The notes under the pieces were generated by a model, which worked only from the letters and a program-made list of their open reading frames with translations, did no database searches and was not told where the DNA came from. Made by a program: the position numbers and the translations under genes. Positions 11,931-24,900 of a stretch of 64,000 bases of DNA are shown in pieces. The stretch is taken from NCBI RefSeq assembly GCF_002575655.3, contig NC_053040.3:353529267-353593266 (forward strand), written 5' to 3'. Origin of the DNA: Aegilops tauschii subsp. strangulata (Eukaryota > Streptophyta > Magnoliopsida > Poales > Poaceae). The stretch's first letter is position 1, and every line of letters starts with the position of its first letter.

Positions 11931-13829
11931 TGGGAGACATAGAAATTTGCAAGATACATACGGATCTGAATGTAGCAGACCCGTTGACTAAGCCTCTTCC
12001 ACGAGCAAAACATGATCAGCACCAAGACTCCATGGGTGTAAGAATCATTACTATGTAATCTAGATTATTGACTCTAGTGCAAGTGGGAGACTGAAGGAAA
12101 TATGCCCTAGAGGCAATAATAAAGTATTATATATTTCCTTATATCATGATAAATGTTTATTATTCATGCTAGAATTGTATTAACCGGAAACGTAATACAT
12201 GTGTGAATACATAGACAAATAGAGTGTCACTAGTATGCCTCTACTTGACTAGCTCGTTAATCAAAGATGGTTATGTTTCCTAGCCATAGACATGAGTTGT
12301 CATTTGATTAACGGGATCACCTCATTAGGAGAATGTCGTGATTGACATGACCCATTACGTTAGCTTAGCACCCGATCGTTTAGTATGTTGCTATTGCTTT
12401 CTTCATGACTTATACATGTTCCTATGACTATGAGATTATGCAACTCCCGTTTACCGGAGGAACACTTTGTGTGCTACCAAACGTCACAACGTAACTGGGT
12501 GATTATAAAGGTGCTCTACAGGTGTCTCCAAAGGTACTTGTTGGGTTGGCGTATTTCGAGATTAGGATTTGTCACTCCGATTGTCGGAGAGGTATCTCTG
12601 GGCCCACTCGGTAATGCACATCACTATAAGCCTTGCAAGCATTGTGACTAATGAGTTAGTTGCGGGATGATGTATTACGGAACGAGTAAAGAGACTTGCC
12701 GGTAATGAGATTGAACTAGGTATCGAGATACCGACGATCGAATCTCGGGCAAGTAACATACCGATGAGAAAGGGAACAACGTATGTTGTTATGCGGTCTC
12801 ACCGATAAAGATCTTCGTAGAATATGTGGGAGCCAATATGGGCATCCAGGTCCCGCTATTGGTTATTGACTGGAGAGGTTTCTCGGTCATGTCTACATAG
12901 TTCTCGAACCCAAAGGGTCCGCACGCTTAAAGTTACGATGACAGTTATATTATGAGTTTATGTGATTTGATGTACCGAAGGTTGTTCGGAGTCCCGGATG
13001 TGATCACGGACATGACGATGAGTCTCGAAATGGTCGAGACATAAAGATTGATATATTGGACGACTATATTCGGACACCGGAAGTGTTCCGGAGAAGTTTC
13101 GGATTAAACCGGAGTGCCGGAGGGTTACCGGAACCCCCCGGGGAAGTATTGGGCCTTGGTGGGCCTTGAGGGGAGAGAGAGGGCAGCAGCCATGAGGTGG
13201 CGCGCCCCCTCCCAAAGGGAGTCCTAGTTGGACTAGGAGAGGGGGGCGCAGCCCCCTTTCCCTCTCCCTCTCCCTCTCTTTCCTTCCCCCCCTCTTTTCC
13301 TAGTAGGACTAGGAAAGGGGAGTCCTACTCCTACTAGGAGGAGGACTCCCCCTCTCTCCTTGGCGCGCCTAGGGCAGCCGGCCTCCCCCTTGCTCCTTTA
13401 TATACGGGGGCAGGGGGGCACCTGAGAACACACTTGATATACGATATTTTAGCCGTGTGCGGTGCCCCCCTCCACCAGATTACACCTCGATAATACCGTC
13501 GCGGAGCTTAGGCGAAGCCCTGCGTCGGTGGAACATCATCATCGTCACCACGCCGTCGTGCTAACGAAACTCTCCCTCAACACTCGGCTGGATCGGAGTT
13601 CAAGGGACGTCATCGAGCTGAACGTGTGTAGAACTTCGGAGGTGCCGTGCGTTCGGTACTTGATCGGTCGGATCGTGAAGACGTACGACTACATCAACCG
13701 CGTTGTAATAACGCTTCCGCTGTCGGTCTACGAGGGTACGTGGACAACACTCTCCCCTCTCGTTGCTATGCATCACCATGATCTTGCGTGTGCGTAGGAA
13801 TTTTTTTGAAATTACTACGTTCCCCAACA
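11931..13829 (+). mobile_element. Angela-type copia remnant: internal 3' tail plus one LTR
   Basis: 11931-12091 matches the last ~160 bases of the internal region of the full element at 25853-26014, including the end of the RNase H region. The LTR spans 12092 (TGAAGGAAATATGCCC) to 13829 (CCCCAACA), 1738 bases. It is followed by AGGAT, the same 5 bases that flank the complete copy, showing that it descends from the same insertion. The open frames inside the LTR recur in all three LTRs and are not genes. Confidence 0.9.
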
Positions 13830-13847
13830 AGGATGAGGATTGAAGAG
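13830..13847 (+). other. FAR1 exon sliver at the tandem-duplication junction
   Basis: Eighteen bases (AGGAT target-site copy followed by GAGGATTGAAGAG) match the last FAR1 exon at about 32903-32922 of unit 3. Sequence then switches to the upstream block at GAGGGATCAGGG. The overlap at the switch is about 4 bases (GAGG). The same sliver follows the 3' LTR at 27751-27768. Confidence 0.85.
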
Positions 13848-14893
13848 GGATCAGGGCGAGACTGTAGGTTTTCCTTTGGAGAGCTAGAATATGCCTCGCC
13901 TGTCGCCAGCGACGCTAGATGGAGAGAGATCTGGAACTCATCTACGGAAGACCCCACAAGTTAGTCAAATACTTAGAGGAACTATTTGAGAGCCCACATG
14001 TCAGTATGAGTTTGAAGTCCACCTACCACATTTTCTCACCCCAGATGGAGGTACTCCTCGTAGGACTCATATAAGGCCGACCCCACAAGTTAGTGAGAGA
14101 CTTTGAGGAATTAGTAACTGAGAGCCCACTTGTCAGTCTCATTGACGGTCAAGTGAAGTCGACCTACCACATCTCGTCACACCCAAGAAACATTTCCATC
14201 TCTCATGCGTCGCAAAACTCACCCCACCTATCAGGTTATTCTTATCCTGCACGCAAAAAATCGAAGTAGCCTCTCTCTTTCTGTCTCTCTCCCTCTCCCT
14301 CTCTCTTTCTCTTTTCTCTCTCTCGCAGATTCAAAATCATTGAAGGAGATCGCTGACAAACTTCAGGGAAGTAGATCCCCCCACAATTTAGAAAGGTGTG
14401 AGTTCCGAACAATTAGCGCATAAGATTCGGCAATCAAAGGTTAGTAAAAAATTTATCAACGCACCTTTTGCGTGGCGATTCCTGATACACGAGATTCAAT
14501 TCGTTGATGAATTTGTTGTGGTCAGGATTCATAGAATAAAACTATTTAGTTTTACACTATAGCTCTGATTTGAGTTTGTTTTTTGTTTTGTGTACTCTCG
14601 TCCTTGTAATACGAGCTTGTTACTTTTGTTAGGTTTCATGGTTATCTTTGTGTTAAGTGTTGCACAAGCAAATTAGCATCAGAGGATCTCACTTTGGTTG
14701 AGGTTGTAGTTTAATTAAAAATTAATATATATATATATTTATATATGTCAATTATATGGAACTAAAAATATATCTCTGTTGCGTTGTAAGTGTAAAAGGT
14801 TAGTAAGAAAGATTGAGATCGACTTCGAAAAGTTTCAACACTGATACTGCAGGTTTATAACCTTTATATTTATTACGTCTCTTTTTCGGGCAG
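13848..14893 (+). repeat. FAR1 upstream block, copy 2
   Basis: About 1.05 kb preceding the FAR1-like start. It contains a CT-rich tract (about 14271-14329) ending in CTCGCAG, which looks like an intron acceptor before a short noncoding leader exon. It also has an AT run with an (AT)n stretch near 14725. The copy at 27767-28814 is nearly identical, and a truncated copy lies at 11525-11930. No coding region of its own. Confidence 0.8.
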
Positions 14894-17800
14894 ATGTTCA
14901 AGAGTGCGTCATCTGGTCAGGACAATAGGGACGGTCGGTCTTTGAACGACACCGGCAAGGATTATGGGAGGCAGGTAATAGTAAGGCAGTTGAACATTAG
15001 TGTTTGGTCTTTTATTTCTGGGACGTTTGTTGTCAAGGTGCCACCACTGAGAACACCAAATAGTAGATCATTAACAACAACAAAAATGATTTATACATCC
15101 TGGATGAATGCTGTAATATCTGTTTATCCTGTGCATCTACTCTGCAGTTGAGTATCGAGAGGTGGAAGAAAAAAAATTACTACAAAACGAGAAGAAGATC
15201 AAGGATGCAGATGCTGTCAAACACGCACATGCCATGCGGGCTGGAATAATTGGAGTCAAGAGTGAGATACAAGTTCTTGGCAAACGTCCCAACCAGGAGC
15301 ATGGTCTGCAACAGACACCTACGAAGAGGAGCATTCTAAGCAGCAGAGACTCCACTAAGCAGATTGTGTAGGTAACGACGAAAACTTCAAACGCTGGTTT
15401 TGAACGTGCTGGAAGTTTTACTCGCACGTGCCTCTAATTATTTTTTGGTTTGAAGACACAGATGTCCACAAAAGCGCAGAGCGGGCGTTGTGACGGCCCA
15501 GCGTTTGAAGGCGGTCATAATGAAGAGGTACAGGGTAACAAAATTTCCTTTGATGCAAGCAGAAGGATCATTGGCAACAAAAGCATTGGTGTTCAAGGAT
15601 TCGATACGGTTTGCACAAGCAAGAAGAGCCCAATGACAAAATCAAACATAGGAGGAATAAACTCTACCATACAGCAGCACCAGAAAGCAATACAGGTGGT
15701 AGCAAATACGAACGAGCAACAACATTTAAAGCAAATGTATATTTTTTTGTGAGCAATTTTTTCTTTGTTTTCGTCTAGTATATTTAAATTGTAGTATCTT
15801 GCACACGCTGGTGTACGAGCAAGGAAGCAAGTATAGCGGTAGTCCACGGATCGATGAAAACATAAGGCAAGGTCCTTTGAAATGATCACCTGTGGCGTTC
15901 AACATGAGGGGTCCTTCCAAAGGATCTCCGATGGCATTCAGAATCGTCAGCGAAATCACCAATGCACGGAGGTTGTCGCCAAGATTTGCTGGACAAGAGA
16001 GACATGGGAAAACAAAGGCGACGTCGGAACTATGCTTTTTCAATTCAACACACAAACAGTTTTATGGAAGAACAGGGTAAAGTGCAAAACAGGAGGACGG
16101 CTGTCCGTCTGGTACGGCTGTATGTGCAGCTGTTCTTTTGTATAGGATGTTGTTGTGCCTCTCCGGTTGTATGGTGTAAACAGAAGCACATCTGTGCCTC
16201 TTTGTCCAGATGTGTGTGTAGCATGGTCACATTCGTGCTGCTGGGTGTAATGTGAACAGTGCCTCTGGTGTACTGCTTATACTTGGTGAAGAGGCACGGG
16301 TCTGGTTTTGGTATACCAGATGAGCCCTGATGAGTCATATAAATCTTTTGTTTAGAAATTAAAAAAATGCATATGCTGCTCTGGACATCTAATTCTGTTT
16401 CGTGCCATGTGTTCAGGATTTGGCGGAGGGGATAACAGATGAGGCAAAGAAATATCATAGTTCTCCATCCATTTCGAAGGGAACACAACATTCACAGCAG
16501 CAAGTAGCGTACATCGCCAGCACGGATTGCATGGTAGAAGCAGCACAGTCCCTTGGTTGCACGAGTGCCGGAGAAACAGGGAGCAGCATTGCACAATGCA
16601 ACAGTGGAGAGGCAGACTCATTTATGGATTTGACCGTGCCATGCAGAAACGACGCTGCTGCATGTGACAAACAACAGAGCAGCAGCAGCTCTGCTGTAAG
16701 TGGACCTGTGGCTGGCAAGGAAACTGATGTCGTCAGAAGTGAATGCGATCAGACGAACGAAGACACGGTAGACAGAATCATCATGGCGCCGCCGACCATT
16801 GTAGAGAAAGAAATGGATGACATGTTCAAAGAAGGCATACACCCAACGATTCAGGAGGTCACCGAAGCGCTTGAACCAGAGGGTGGTATGGTATTCAGAT
16901 CATTGGATGAGTGCTTTTTCTTTTTCTGCAGATATGCTAGAAAGGTTGGCTTTGCTGCCAAGCGATCAACAAGCAGAACATCGACATATGATCAGCAGCT
17001 TGACAAGCAGGTGTTTCAGTGCACCAAGGAAGGGCAGAATAAAACAACTGAGAGACATGTTAAGGAGAGAAGGAGCAACTGCTTGATCCGGACAAGCTGC
17101 CCAGTCCAAATAACAGCCAAGAGGGATACAGATAGGAGGAAATGGTATCTGAAGAACGTGCCCTGGAGCACAACCACCAGCTTCACCCATCCGATTGGAT
17201 GCTGAAGTTCATGAGATGCTATAAGAAGATGACACCTCAGGAGAAATTCTTTATACAAGTGCTGCAGAAGGCGAGGTTAGAACCAAGGAAGGTTATGTAG
17301 ATTTTTACTGCCATGGGGAAACCGAGGCGAGAAATTATGTTCGACACGATTGACATAATCAACATTGCATGCCGGGACAGGGCTGGAGAGCGCGGCACTG
17401 ATATCGAAGACACCATGAAACTCTTTGCCGATATGCAGAGGCGGAGGCCGGGATTCCACCATGTGGAAGAGACAGAGAACAATGTAGTGCGCAGCAGCCT
17501 GTTCTGGACAGACTCCTTGTGTAAGATGAATTATGAGCTATATGGAGATTTCGTGTCTTTTGACACGACATTCTCTACGAATATATATGACTTGCCATTT
17601 GCACCAATTATAGGTGTCGACAACCATGGGTCGACCGTCCTGTTTGGAGTAGGCCTTTTGAAGGATGAGAAAATAGGGTCATTCAAGTGGCTCCTAAGCA
17701 CGTTTGTCGAGGCAATGGGAGGTAAAGAGCCAAAATACATAATAATAGACCAGGACCAGGCGATGAAGACTGCAATAAAGGAAGCTCTTCCGAGAATGAG

Positions 17801-18989
17801 GCACAGGTTCTGCTGGTAGCATATTAGGAAGAACCTGAAGGAAAATAACGCAGCAGTGTTTGCGCAGCACCCAAGGATGTCTGATGATTTATTTCGAATC
17901 GTCAAAAACTCACTAGATCAAGACGAGTTTTAGCGTGCCTGGAAAGCAGCAATTTCTGTGCACAAGGCGGAAGGCAACAAACACCCGAACACGCTATGGG
18001 AACTCCGAAATTTTTGGGTGCCGGCCTACTTCAAGGACTGCTTCTATCCTTTCTCGTCAATAACCACTCGCAGTGAGAGCACGAATTTGATGTGGAAGAA
18101 TTACGTTGACCACAGGGACACAATAAAAAGGTTTGTTGATGGGTATCACATGATTCAGCAAAATTGCCTCGCCACGCTTGACAAGAAAAGACACCGAACA
18201 GAAGAGAAGGCGCCATCACTAGAGACGGGTTTTCCGATTAAAAGACAAGCAAGTCAAGTATACACGAATGAAATTTTCAGGAAATTCCAGCTGGAGCTAC
18301 GGAACCGGACTTACTTCAAGTGCTCTGACCTGGCAAAGGGGAGGCAGTATTTTTTAAAAAAGATTACCGAGTCTGGAGAAAAAGTGTGGAAACCATATCC
18401 GGGCGAGGAATTTGACAGGTCTGAGTTCAGGGTAGATGTGGATGAGCAAAAAGAAATATACAGTTGCAGCTGCAAGAAAATGAGTAGGGATGGCATTCAG
18501 TGCTGCCATGTGCTTAAGGTGATGGACCAAAGAGGCATGATCGATCAACTTCCAAAATCCTTTATCATCCCCAGATGGACCAGGAATCTATCAGAGAGTC
18601 TGAAAGTTCTGTCTACAAGTCAAGGTGATAGCATGGCTGCACAAGACGATGAAACTATGAGATTCGGCCTCGCTTACGCTGAGTTGTCGGATATCTGTTC
18701 AAATGCTTGCAGAAAAGAGAAGGCATACAGTGTGCTGCGTGAGTGTACGGTAGATATGAAAATAAAAGTCATGCGGCACTTGCTGAGGAACTAGACACAG
18801 GCATTCTTGCCGAGACTCTCAAGAACCCTCCCATGAGTGGCTCAAAGGGCACGAAAAAGGAGATCAAATCAAAGCTGGTTCTGAGAAGAAAGGAAAAGGC
18901 AACAAAGCCGCATCCAAGTGCGGCCGTTGTAGAGTAAAGGGTCACAGGAAAACAAACTGCCCGGATAACCCAGAAGTCCAGGAGAGGAT
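14894..18989 (+). pseudogene. FAR1/MULE transposase-like gene, unit 2, cut by an Angela insertion
   Basis: Exon 1 is 14894-14974 (start context GCAGATGTTC). Later exons include the FAR1 DNA-binding region (ARKVGFAAKRS, CLIRTSCPVQI), the MULE transposase region (FDTTFSTN, IIIDQDQAM) and the SWIM zinc finger (CSCKKMSRDGIQCCH). The gene ends at the Angela insertion point 18989. Lesions shared with the unit 3 copy: frame change at about 17160, TAG 17298-17300, TAG 17931-17933, frame change near 18770. Lesions found only here: 2-base change near 15172, TGA 15883-15885, TAG 17817-17819 (TGG in unit 3), and loss of one A near 18855. It is a dead copy of a transposase; in plants this family also includes domesticated FHY3/FAR1 regulators, but this context is transposon-like. 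Confidence 0.85.
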
Positions 18990-20725
18990 TGAAGGAAATA
19001 TGCCCTAGAGGCAATAATAAAGTATTATATATTTCCTTATATCATGATAAATGTTTATTATTCATGCTAGAATTGTATTAACCGGAAACATAATACATGT
19101 GTGAATACATAGACAAACATAGTGTCACTAGTATGCCTCTAGTTGACTAGCTCGTTAATCAAAGATGGTTATGTTTCCTAGCCATAGACATGAGTTGTCA
19201 TTTGATTAACGGGATCACCTCATTAGGAGAATGACGTGATTGACATGACCCATTACGGTAGCTTAGCACCCGATCGTTTAGTATGTTGCTATTGCTTTCT
19301 TCATGACTTATACATGTTCCTATGATTATGAGATTATGCAACTCCCGTTTACCGGAGGAACACTTTGTGTGCTACCAAACGTCACAACGTAACTGGGTGA
19401 TTATAAAGGTGCTCTACAGGTGTCTCCAAAGGTACTTGTTGGGTTGGCGTATTTCGAGATTAGGATTTGTCACTCCGATTGTCGGAGAGGTATCTCTGGG
19501 CCCACTCGGTAATGCACATCACTATAAGCCTTGCAAGCATTGTGACTAATGAGTTAGTTGCGGGATGATGTATTACGGAACGAGTAAAGAGACTTGCCGG
19601 TAACGAGATTGAACTAGGTATCGAGATACCGACGATCTAATCTCGGGCAAGTAACATACCGATGAGAAAGGGAACAACGTATGTTGTTATGCGGTTTGAC
19701 CGATAAAGATCTTCGTAGAATATGTGGGAGCCAATATGGGCATCCAGGTCCCGCTATTGGTTATTGACCGGAGAGGTGTCTCGGTCATGTCTACATAGTT
19801 CTCGAACCCAAAGGGTCCGCACGCTTAAAGTTACGATGACAGTTATATTATGAGTTTATGTGATTTGATGTACCGAAGGTTGTTCGGAGTCCCGGATGTG
19901 ATCACAGACATGACGAGGAGTCTCGAAATGGTCGAGACGTAAAGATTGATATATTGGACGACTATATTCGGACACCGGAAGTGTTCCGGAGAAGTTTCGG
20001 ATTAAACCGGAGTGCCGGAGGGTTACCGGAACCCCCCGGGGAAGTATTGGGCCTTGGTGGGCCTTGAGGGGAGAGAGAGGGCAGCAGCCATGAGGTGGCG
20101 CGCCCCCTCCCAAGGGGAGTCCTAGTTGGACTAGGAGAGGGGGGCGCAGCCCCCTTTCCCTCTCCCTCTCCCTCTCTTTCCTTCCCCCCTCTTTTCCTAG
20201 TAGGACTAGGAAAGGGGAGTCCTACTCCTACTAGGAGGAGGACTCCCCCTCTCTCCTTGGCGCGCCTAGGGCAGCCGGCCTCCCCCTTGCTCCTTTATAT
20301 ACGGGGGCAGGGGGCACCTGAGAACACACTTGATATACGATATTTTAGCCGTGTGCGGTGCCCCCCTCCACCAGATTACACCTCGATAATACCGTCGCGG
20401 AGCTTAGGCGAAGCCCTGCGTCGGTGGAACATCATCATCGTCACCACACCGTCGTGCTGACGAAACTCTCCCTCAACACTCGGCTGGATCAGAGTTCGAG
20501 GGACGTCATCGAGCTGAACGTGTGTAGAACTTCGGAGGTGCCGTGCGTTCGGTACTTGATCGGTCGGATCGTGAAGACGTACGACTACATCAACCGCGTT
20601 GTAATAACGCTTCCGCTGTCGGTCTACGAGGGTACGTGGACAACACTCTCCCCTCTCGTTGCTATGCATCACCATGATCTTGCGTGTGCGTAGGAATTTT
20701 TTTGAAATTACTACATTCCCCAACA
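18990..20725 (+). repeat. 5' LTR of the Angela element
   Basis: Starts TGAAGGAAATATGCCC and ends TTCCCCAACA. The 3' half has GC-rich, CT-rich and TTTATATACGGG (TATA-like, about 20295) segments expected of the promoter. Only scattered base differences from the 3' LTR are visible, pointing to a fairly recent insertion. Confidence 0.93.
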
Positions 20726-20726
20726 G

Positions 20727-20738
20727 TGGTATCAGAGC
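20727..20738 (+). other. Primer binding site, initiator Met tRNA type
   Basis: TGGTATCAGAGC, one base after the 5' LTR, complementary to the 3' end of the initiator methionine tRNA as in most plant copia elements. Confidence 0.9.
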
Positions 20739-21994
20739 CTGGTTTTATGCATTGATGCTATGCACGAGTAGAACACAAGTGAGTTGTGGGCGATATAAGT
20801 CATACTGCTTACCAGCATGTCATACTTTGGTTCAGCGGTATTGTGAGATGAAGCGCCCGGACCGACATTACGCGTACGCTTACGCGAGATTGGTTTCACC
20901 GTTCGGAGCACTCGTTGCTTAAAGGTGACTGGCGGGTGTCTGTCTCTCTCACTTTAGTTGAACCGAGTGTGGCTACGCCCGGTCCTTGCGAAGGTTAAAA
21001 CAGCACCAACTTGACAAACTATCATTGTGGTTTTGATGCGTAGGTAAGAACGGTTCTTGCTAAACCCGTAGCAGCCACGTAAAACATGCAACAACAAAGT
21101 AGAGGACGTCTAACTTGTTTTTGCAGGGCATGTTGTGATGTGATATGGTCAAGACATGATGTGATATAATGTGTTGTATGAGATGATCATGTTTTGTAAC
21201 CGAGTTATCGGCAACTGGCAGGAGCCATATGGTTGTCGCTTTATTGTATGAGATGCAATCGCCATGTAATAGTTTTACTTTATCACTAAGCGGTAGCGAT
21301 AGTCGTAAAAGCAATAAGTTGGCGAGATGACAACGATACTACGATGGAGATCAAGGTGTCGTGCCGGTGACGATGGTGATCATGACGGCGCTTCGGAGAT
21401 GGAGATCACGACTACGGTACTTCGGGGTTGGAGATCACAAGCACAAGATGATGATGGCCATATCATATCACTTATATTGATTGCATGTGATGTTAATCCT
21501 TTATGCATCTTATCTTGCTTTGATTGACGGTAGCATTATAAGATGATCTCTCACTAAAATTTCAAGATAAAAGTGTTCTCCCTGAGTATGCACCGTTGCA
21601 AAAGTTCTTTGTGCTGAGACACCACGTGTTAATCGGGTGTGATAGGCTCTACGTTCAAATACAACGGGTGCAAAACAGTTGCACACGCGGAATACTCAGG
21701 TTAAACTTGACGAGCCTAGCATATACAGATATGGCCTCGGAACACAGAGACCGAAAGGTCGAGCGTGAATCATATAGTAGATATGATCAACATAGTGATG
21801 TTCACCATTGAAACTACTCCATCTCACGTGTTAATCAGACATGGTTTAGTTGCTTTGGATCACGTAATCACTTAGATGATTAGAGGGATGTCTATCTAAG
21901 TGGGAGTTCTTAAGTAATATGATTAATTGAACTTAAATTTATCATGAACTTAGTACCTAATAGTATCTTGCTTGTCTATGTTAATTGTAGATAA
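20739..21994 (+). other. Untranslated leader of the Angela element
   Basis: Noncoding leader between PBS and gag, about 1.26 kb, as expected for Angela/BARE. It holds no frame of interest. The polyprotein ATG follows AGATAA at 21995. Confidence 0.75.
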
Positions 21995-24900
21995 ATGGCC
22001 CGTGCTATTGTTCCGTTGAATTTTAATGCGTTCCTTGAGAAAGCTAAGTTGAAAGATGATGGTAGCAATTACACGGACTGGGTCCGTAACTTGAGGATTA
22101 TCCTCATTGCTGCACAGAAGAATTACGTCCTGGAAGCACCGCTAGGTGCCAGGCCTCCTGCAAGAGCTACGCCAGAAGTTATGAACGTCTAGCAAAGCAA
22201 AGCTGATGACTACTCAATAGTTCAGTGTGCCATGCTTTACGGCTTAGAACCGGGACTTCAACGACGTTTTGAACGTCATGGAGCATATGAGATGTTCCAG
22301 GAGTTGAAGTTAATATTTCAAGCAAATGCCCGGATTGAGAGATATGAAGTCTCCAATAAGTTCTATAGCTGCAAGATGGAAGAGAATAGTTCTGTCAGTG
22401 AGCATATACTCAGAATGTCTGGGTATAATAATCACTTGGTTCAACTGGGAGTTGAACTTCCGGATGATTGCGTCATTGACATAATTCTTCAATCACTGCC
22501 ACCAAGCTACAAGAGCTTCGTGATGAACTATAACATGCAAGGGATGGATAAGACAATTCCCGAGCTCTTCGCAATTCTAAAGGCAGCGGAGGTAGAAATC
22601 AGAAAGGAGCATCAAGTGTTGATGGTCAGTAAAACCACTAGTTTCAAGAAAAAGGGCAAAGGGAAGAAGAAGGGGAACTTCAAGAAGAACAGTAAGCAAG
22701 TTGCTGTTCAGGAGAAGAAACCCAAGTCTGGACCTAAGCCTGAAACTGAGTGCTTCTACTGTAAGCAGACTGGTCACTGGAAGCGGAACTGCCCCAAGTA
22801 TTTGGCGGAAAAGAAGGATGGCAAGGTTAACAAAGGTATATGTGATATACAAGTTATTGATGTGTACCTTACCAATGCTCGTAGTAGCACCTGGGTATTT
22901 GATACTGGTTCTGTTGCTAATATTTGCAACTCGAAACAGGGGCTACGGATTGAGCGAAGATTGGCTAAGGACGAGGTGACGATGCGCGTGGGAAATGGTT
23001 CCAAAGTCGATGTGATCGCCGTCGGCACGCTACCTCTACATCTACCTTCGGGATTAATATTAGACCTAAGTAATTGTTATTTGGTGACAGCGTTGAGCAT
23101 GAACATTATATCTGGATCTTGTTTAATGCGAGACGGTTACTCATTTAAATCAGAGAATAATGGTTGTTCTATTTATATGAATAATATCTTTTATGGTCAT
23201 GCACCCTTGAAGAGTGGTCTATTTTTAATGAATCTCTATAGTAGTGATACACATATTCATAATGTTGAAGCCAAAAGATGCAGAGTTAATAATGACAGTG
23301 AAACTTCTTTGTGGCACTGCCGTTTGGGTCATATCGGTGTAAAGCGCATGAAGAAACTCCATACTGATGGAATTTTGGAATCACTTGATTTTGAATCACT
23401 TGGTACTTGCGAACCGTGCCTTATGGGCAAGATGACCAAAACACCGTTCTCCGGTACTATGGAGAGAGCAACAGATTTGTTGGAAATCATACAGACAAAT
23501 GTATGTGGTCCGATGAATATTGAGGCTCGTGGCGGATATCGTTATTTTCACACCTTCACAGATGATTTGAGCAGATATGGGTATATCTACTTAATGAAAC
23601 ATAAGTCTGAAACATTTGAGAAGTTCAAAGAATTTCAGAGTGAAGTTGAAAATCATCGTAACAAGAAAATTAAATTCCTACGATCTGATCGTGGAGGAGA
23701 ATATTTGAGTTATGAGTTTGGTCTACATTTGAAACAATGCGGAATAGTTTCGCAACTCACGCCACCCGGAACACCACAGCGTAATGGTGTGTCCGAACGT
23801 CGTAATCGTACTTTATTAGATATGGTGCGATCTATGATGTCTCTTACTGATTTACCGCTATCGTTTTGGGGTTATGCTTTAGAGACGGCTGCATTCACTC
23901 TAAATAGGATACCATCAAAATCCGTTGAGATGACGCCTTATGAACTATGGTTTGGCAAGAAACCAAAGTTGTCGTATCTTAAAGTTTGGGGTTGCGATGC
24001 TTATGTGAAGAAACTTCAACCTGATAAGCTCGAACCCAAATCGGAGAAATGTGTCTTCATAGGATACCCAAAAGAGACTGCTGGGTATACCTTCTATCAC
24101 AGATCCGAAGGCAAGATATTCGTTGCTAGGAATGGATCCTTTCTAGAGAAGGAGTTTCTCTCGAAAGATGTGAGTGGGAGGAAAGTAGAACTTGATGAGG
24201 TAACTATACCTGCTCCCTTATTGGAAAGTAGATCATCACAGAAATCAGTTTCTGCGACACCTACACCAAGTAGTGAGGAAGTTAATGATAATGATCAGGA
24301 AACTTCAGATCAAGTTATTACTGAACTTCGTAGGTCAACTAGATCAAGAACCGCACCAGAGTGGTACGGTAATCCTGTTCTGGAGGTCATGTTACTAGAC
24401 CATGGCGAACCTACGAACTATGAAGAAGCGATGGTGAGCCCAGATTCCGCAAAATGGCTTGAAGCCATGAAATCCGAGATGGGATCCATGTATGAGAACA
24501 AAGTATGGACTTTGGTTGACTTGCCCAATGGTCGGCAAGCCATTGAAAACAAATGGATCTTCAAGAAGAAGACTGACGCTGATGGTAATGTTACTGTCTA
24601 TAAAGCTCGACATGTTGCAAAAGGTTTTTGACAAGTTCAAGGGATTGACTACGATGAGACCTTCTCACCCGTAGCGATGCTTAAGTCTATCCGAATCATG
24701 TTAGTAGTTGCCGCATTTTATGATTATGAAATTTGCCAAATGGATGTCAAAACTGCATTCCTGAATGGATTTCTGGAAGAAGAGTTGTATATGATGCAAC
24801 CGGAAGGTTTTGTCGATCCAAAGGGAGCTAACAAAGTGTGCAAGCTCCAGCGATCCATTTATGGACTGGTGCAAGCCTCTCGGAGTTGGAATAAATGCTT

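Noticed and set aside
12424..13957. Open frames of 65-111 codons within the LTR, repeated at 19322-20723 and 26485-27751
   Set aside because: They recur in all three Angela LTRs on both strands, and none has a known domain. They reflect GC-rich LTR sequence.
16045..16718. Minus-strand frames of 74-148 codons opposite FAR1 (also 29963-30635)
   Set aside because: They are shadows of the plus-strand FAR1 exons and introns, with no domain or splice support.
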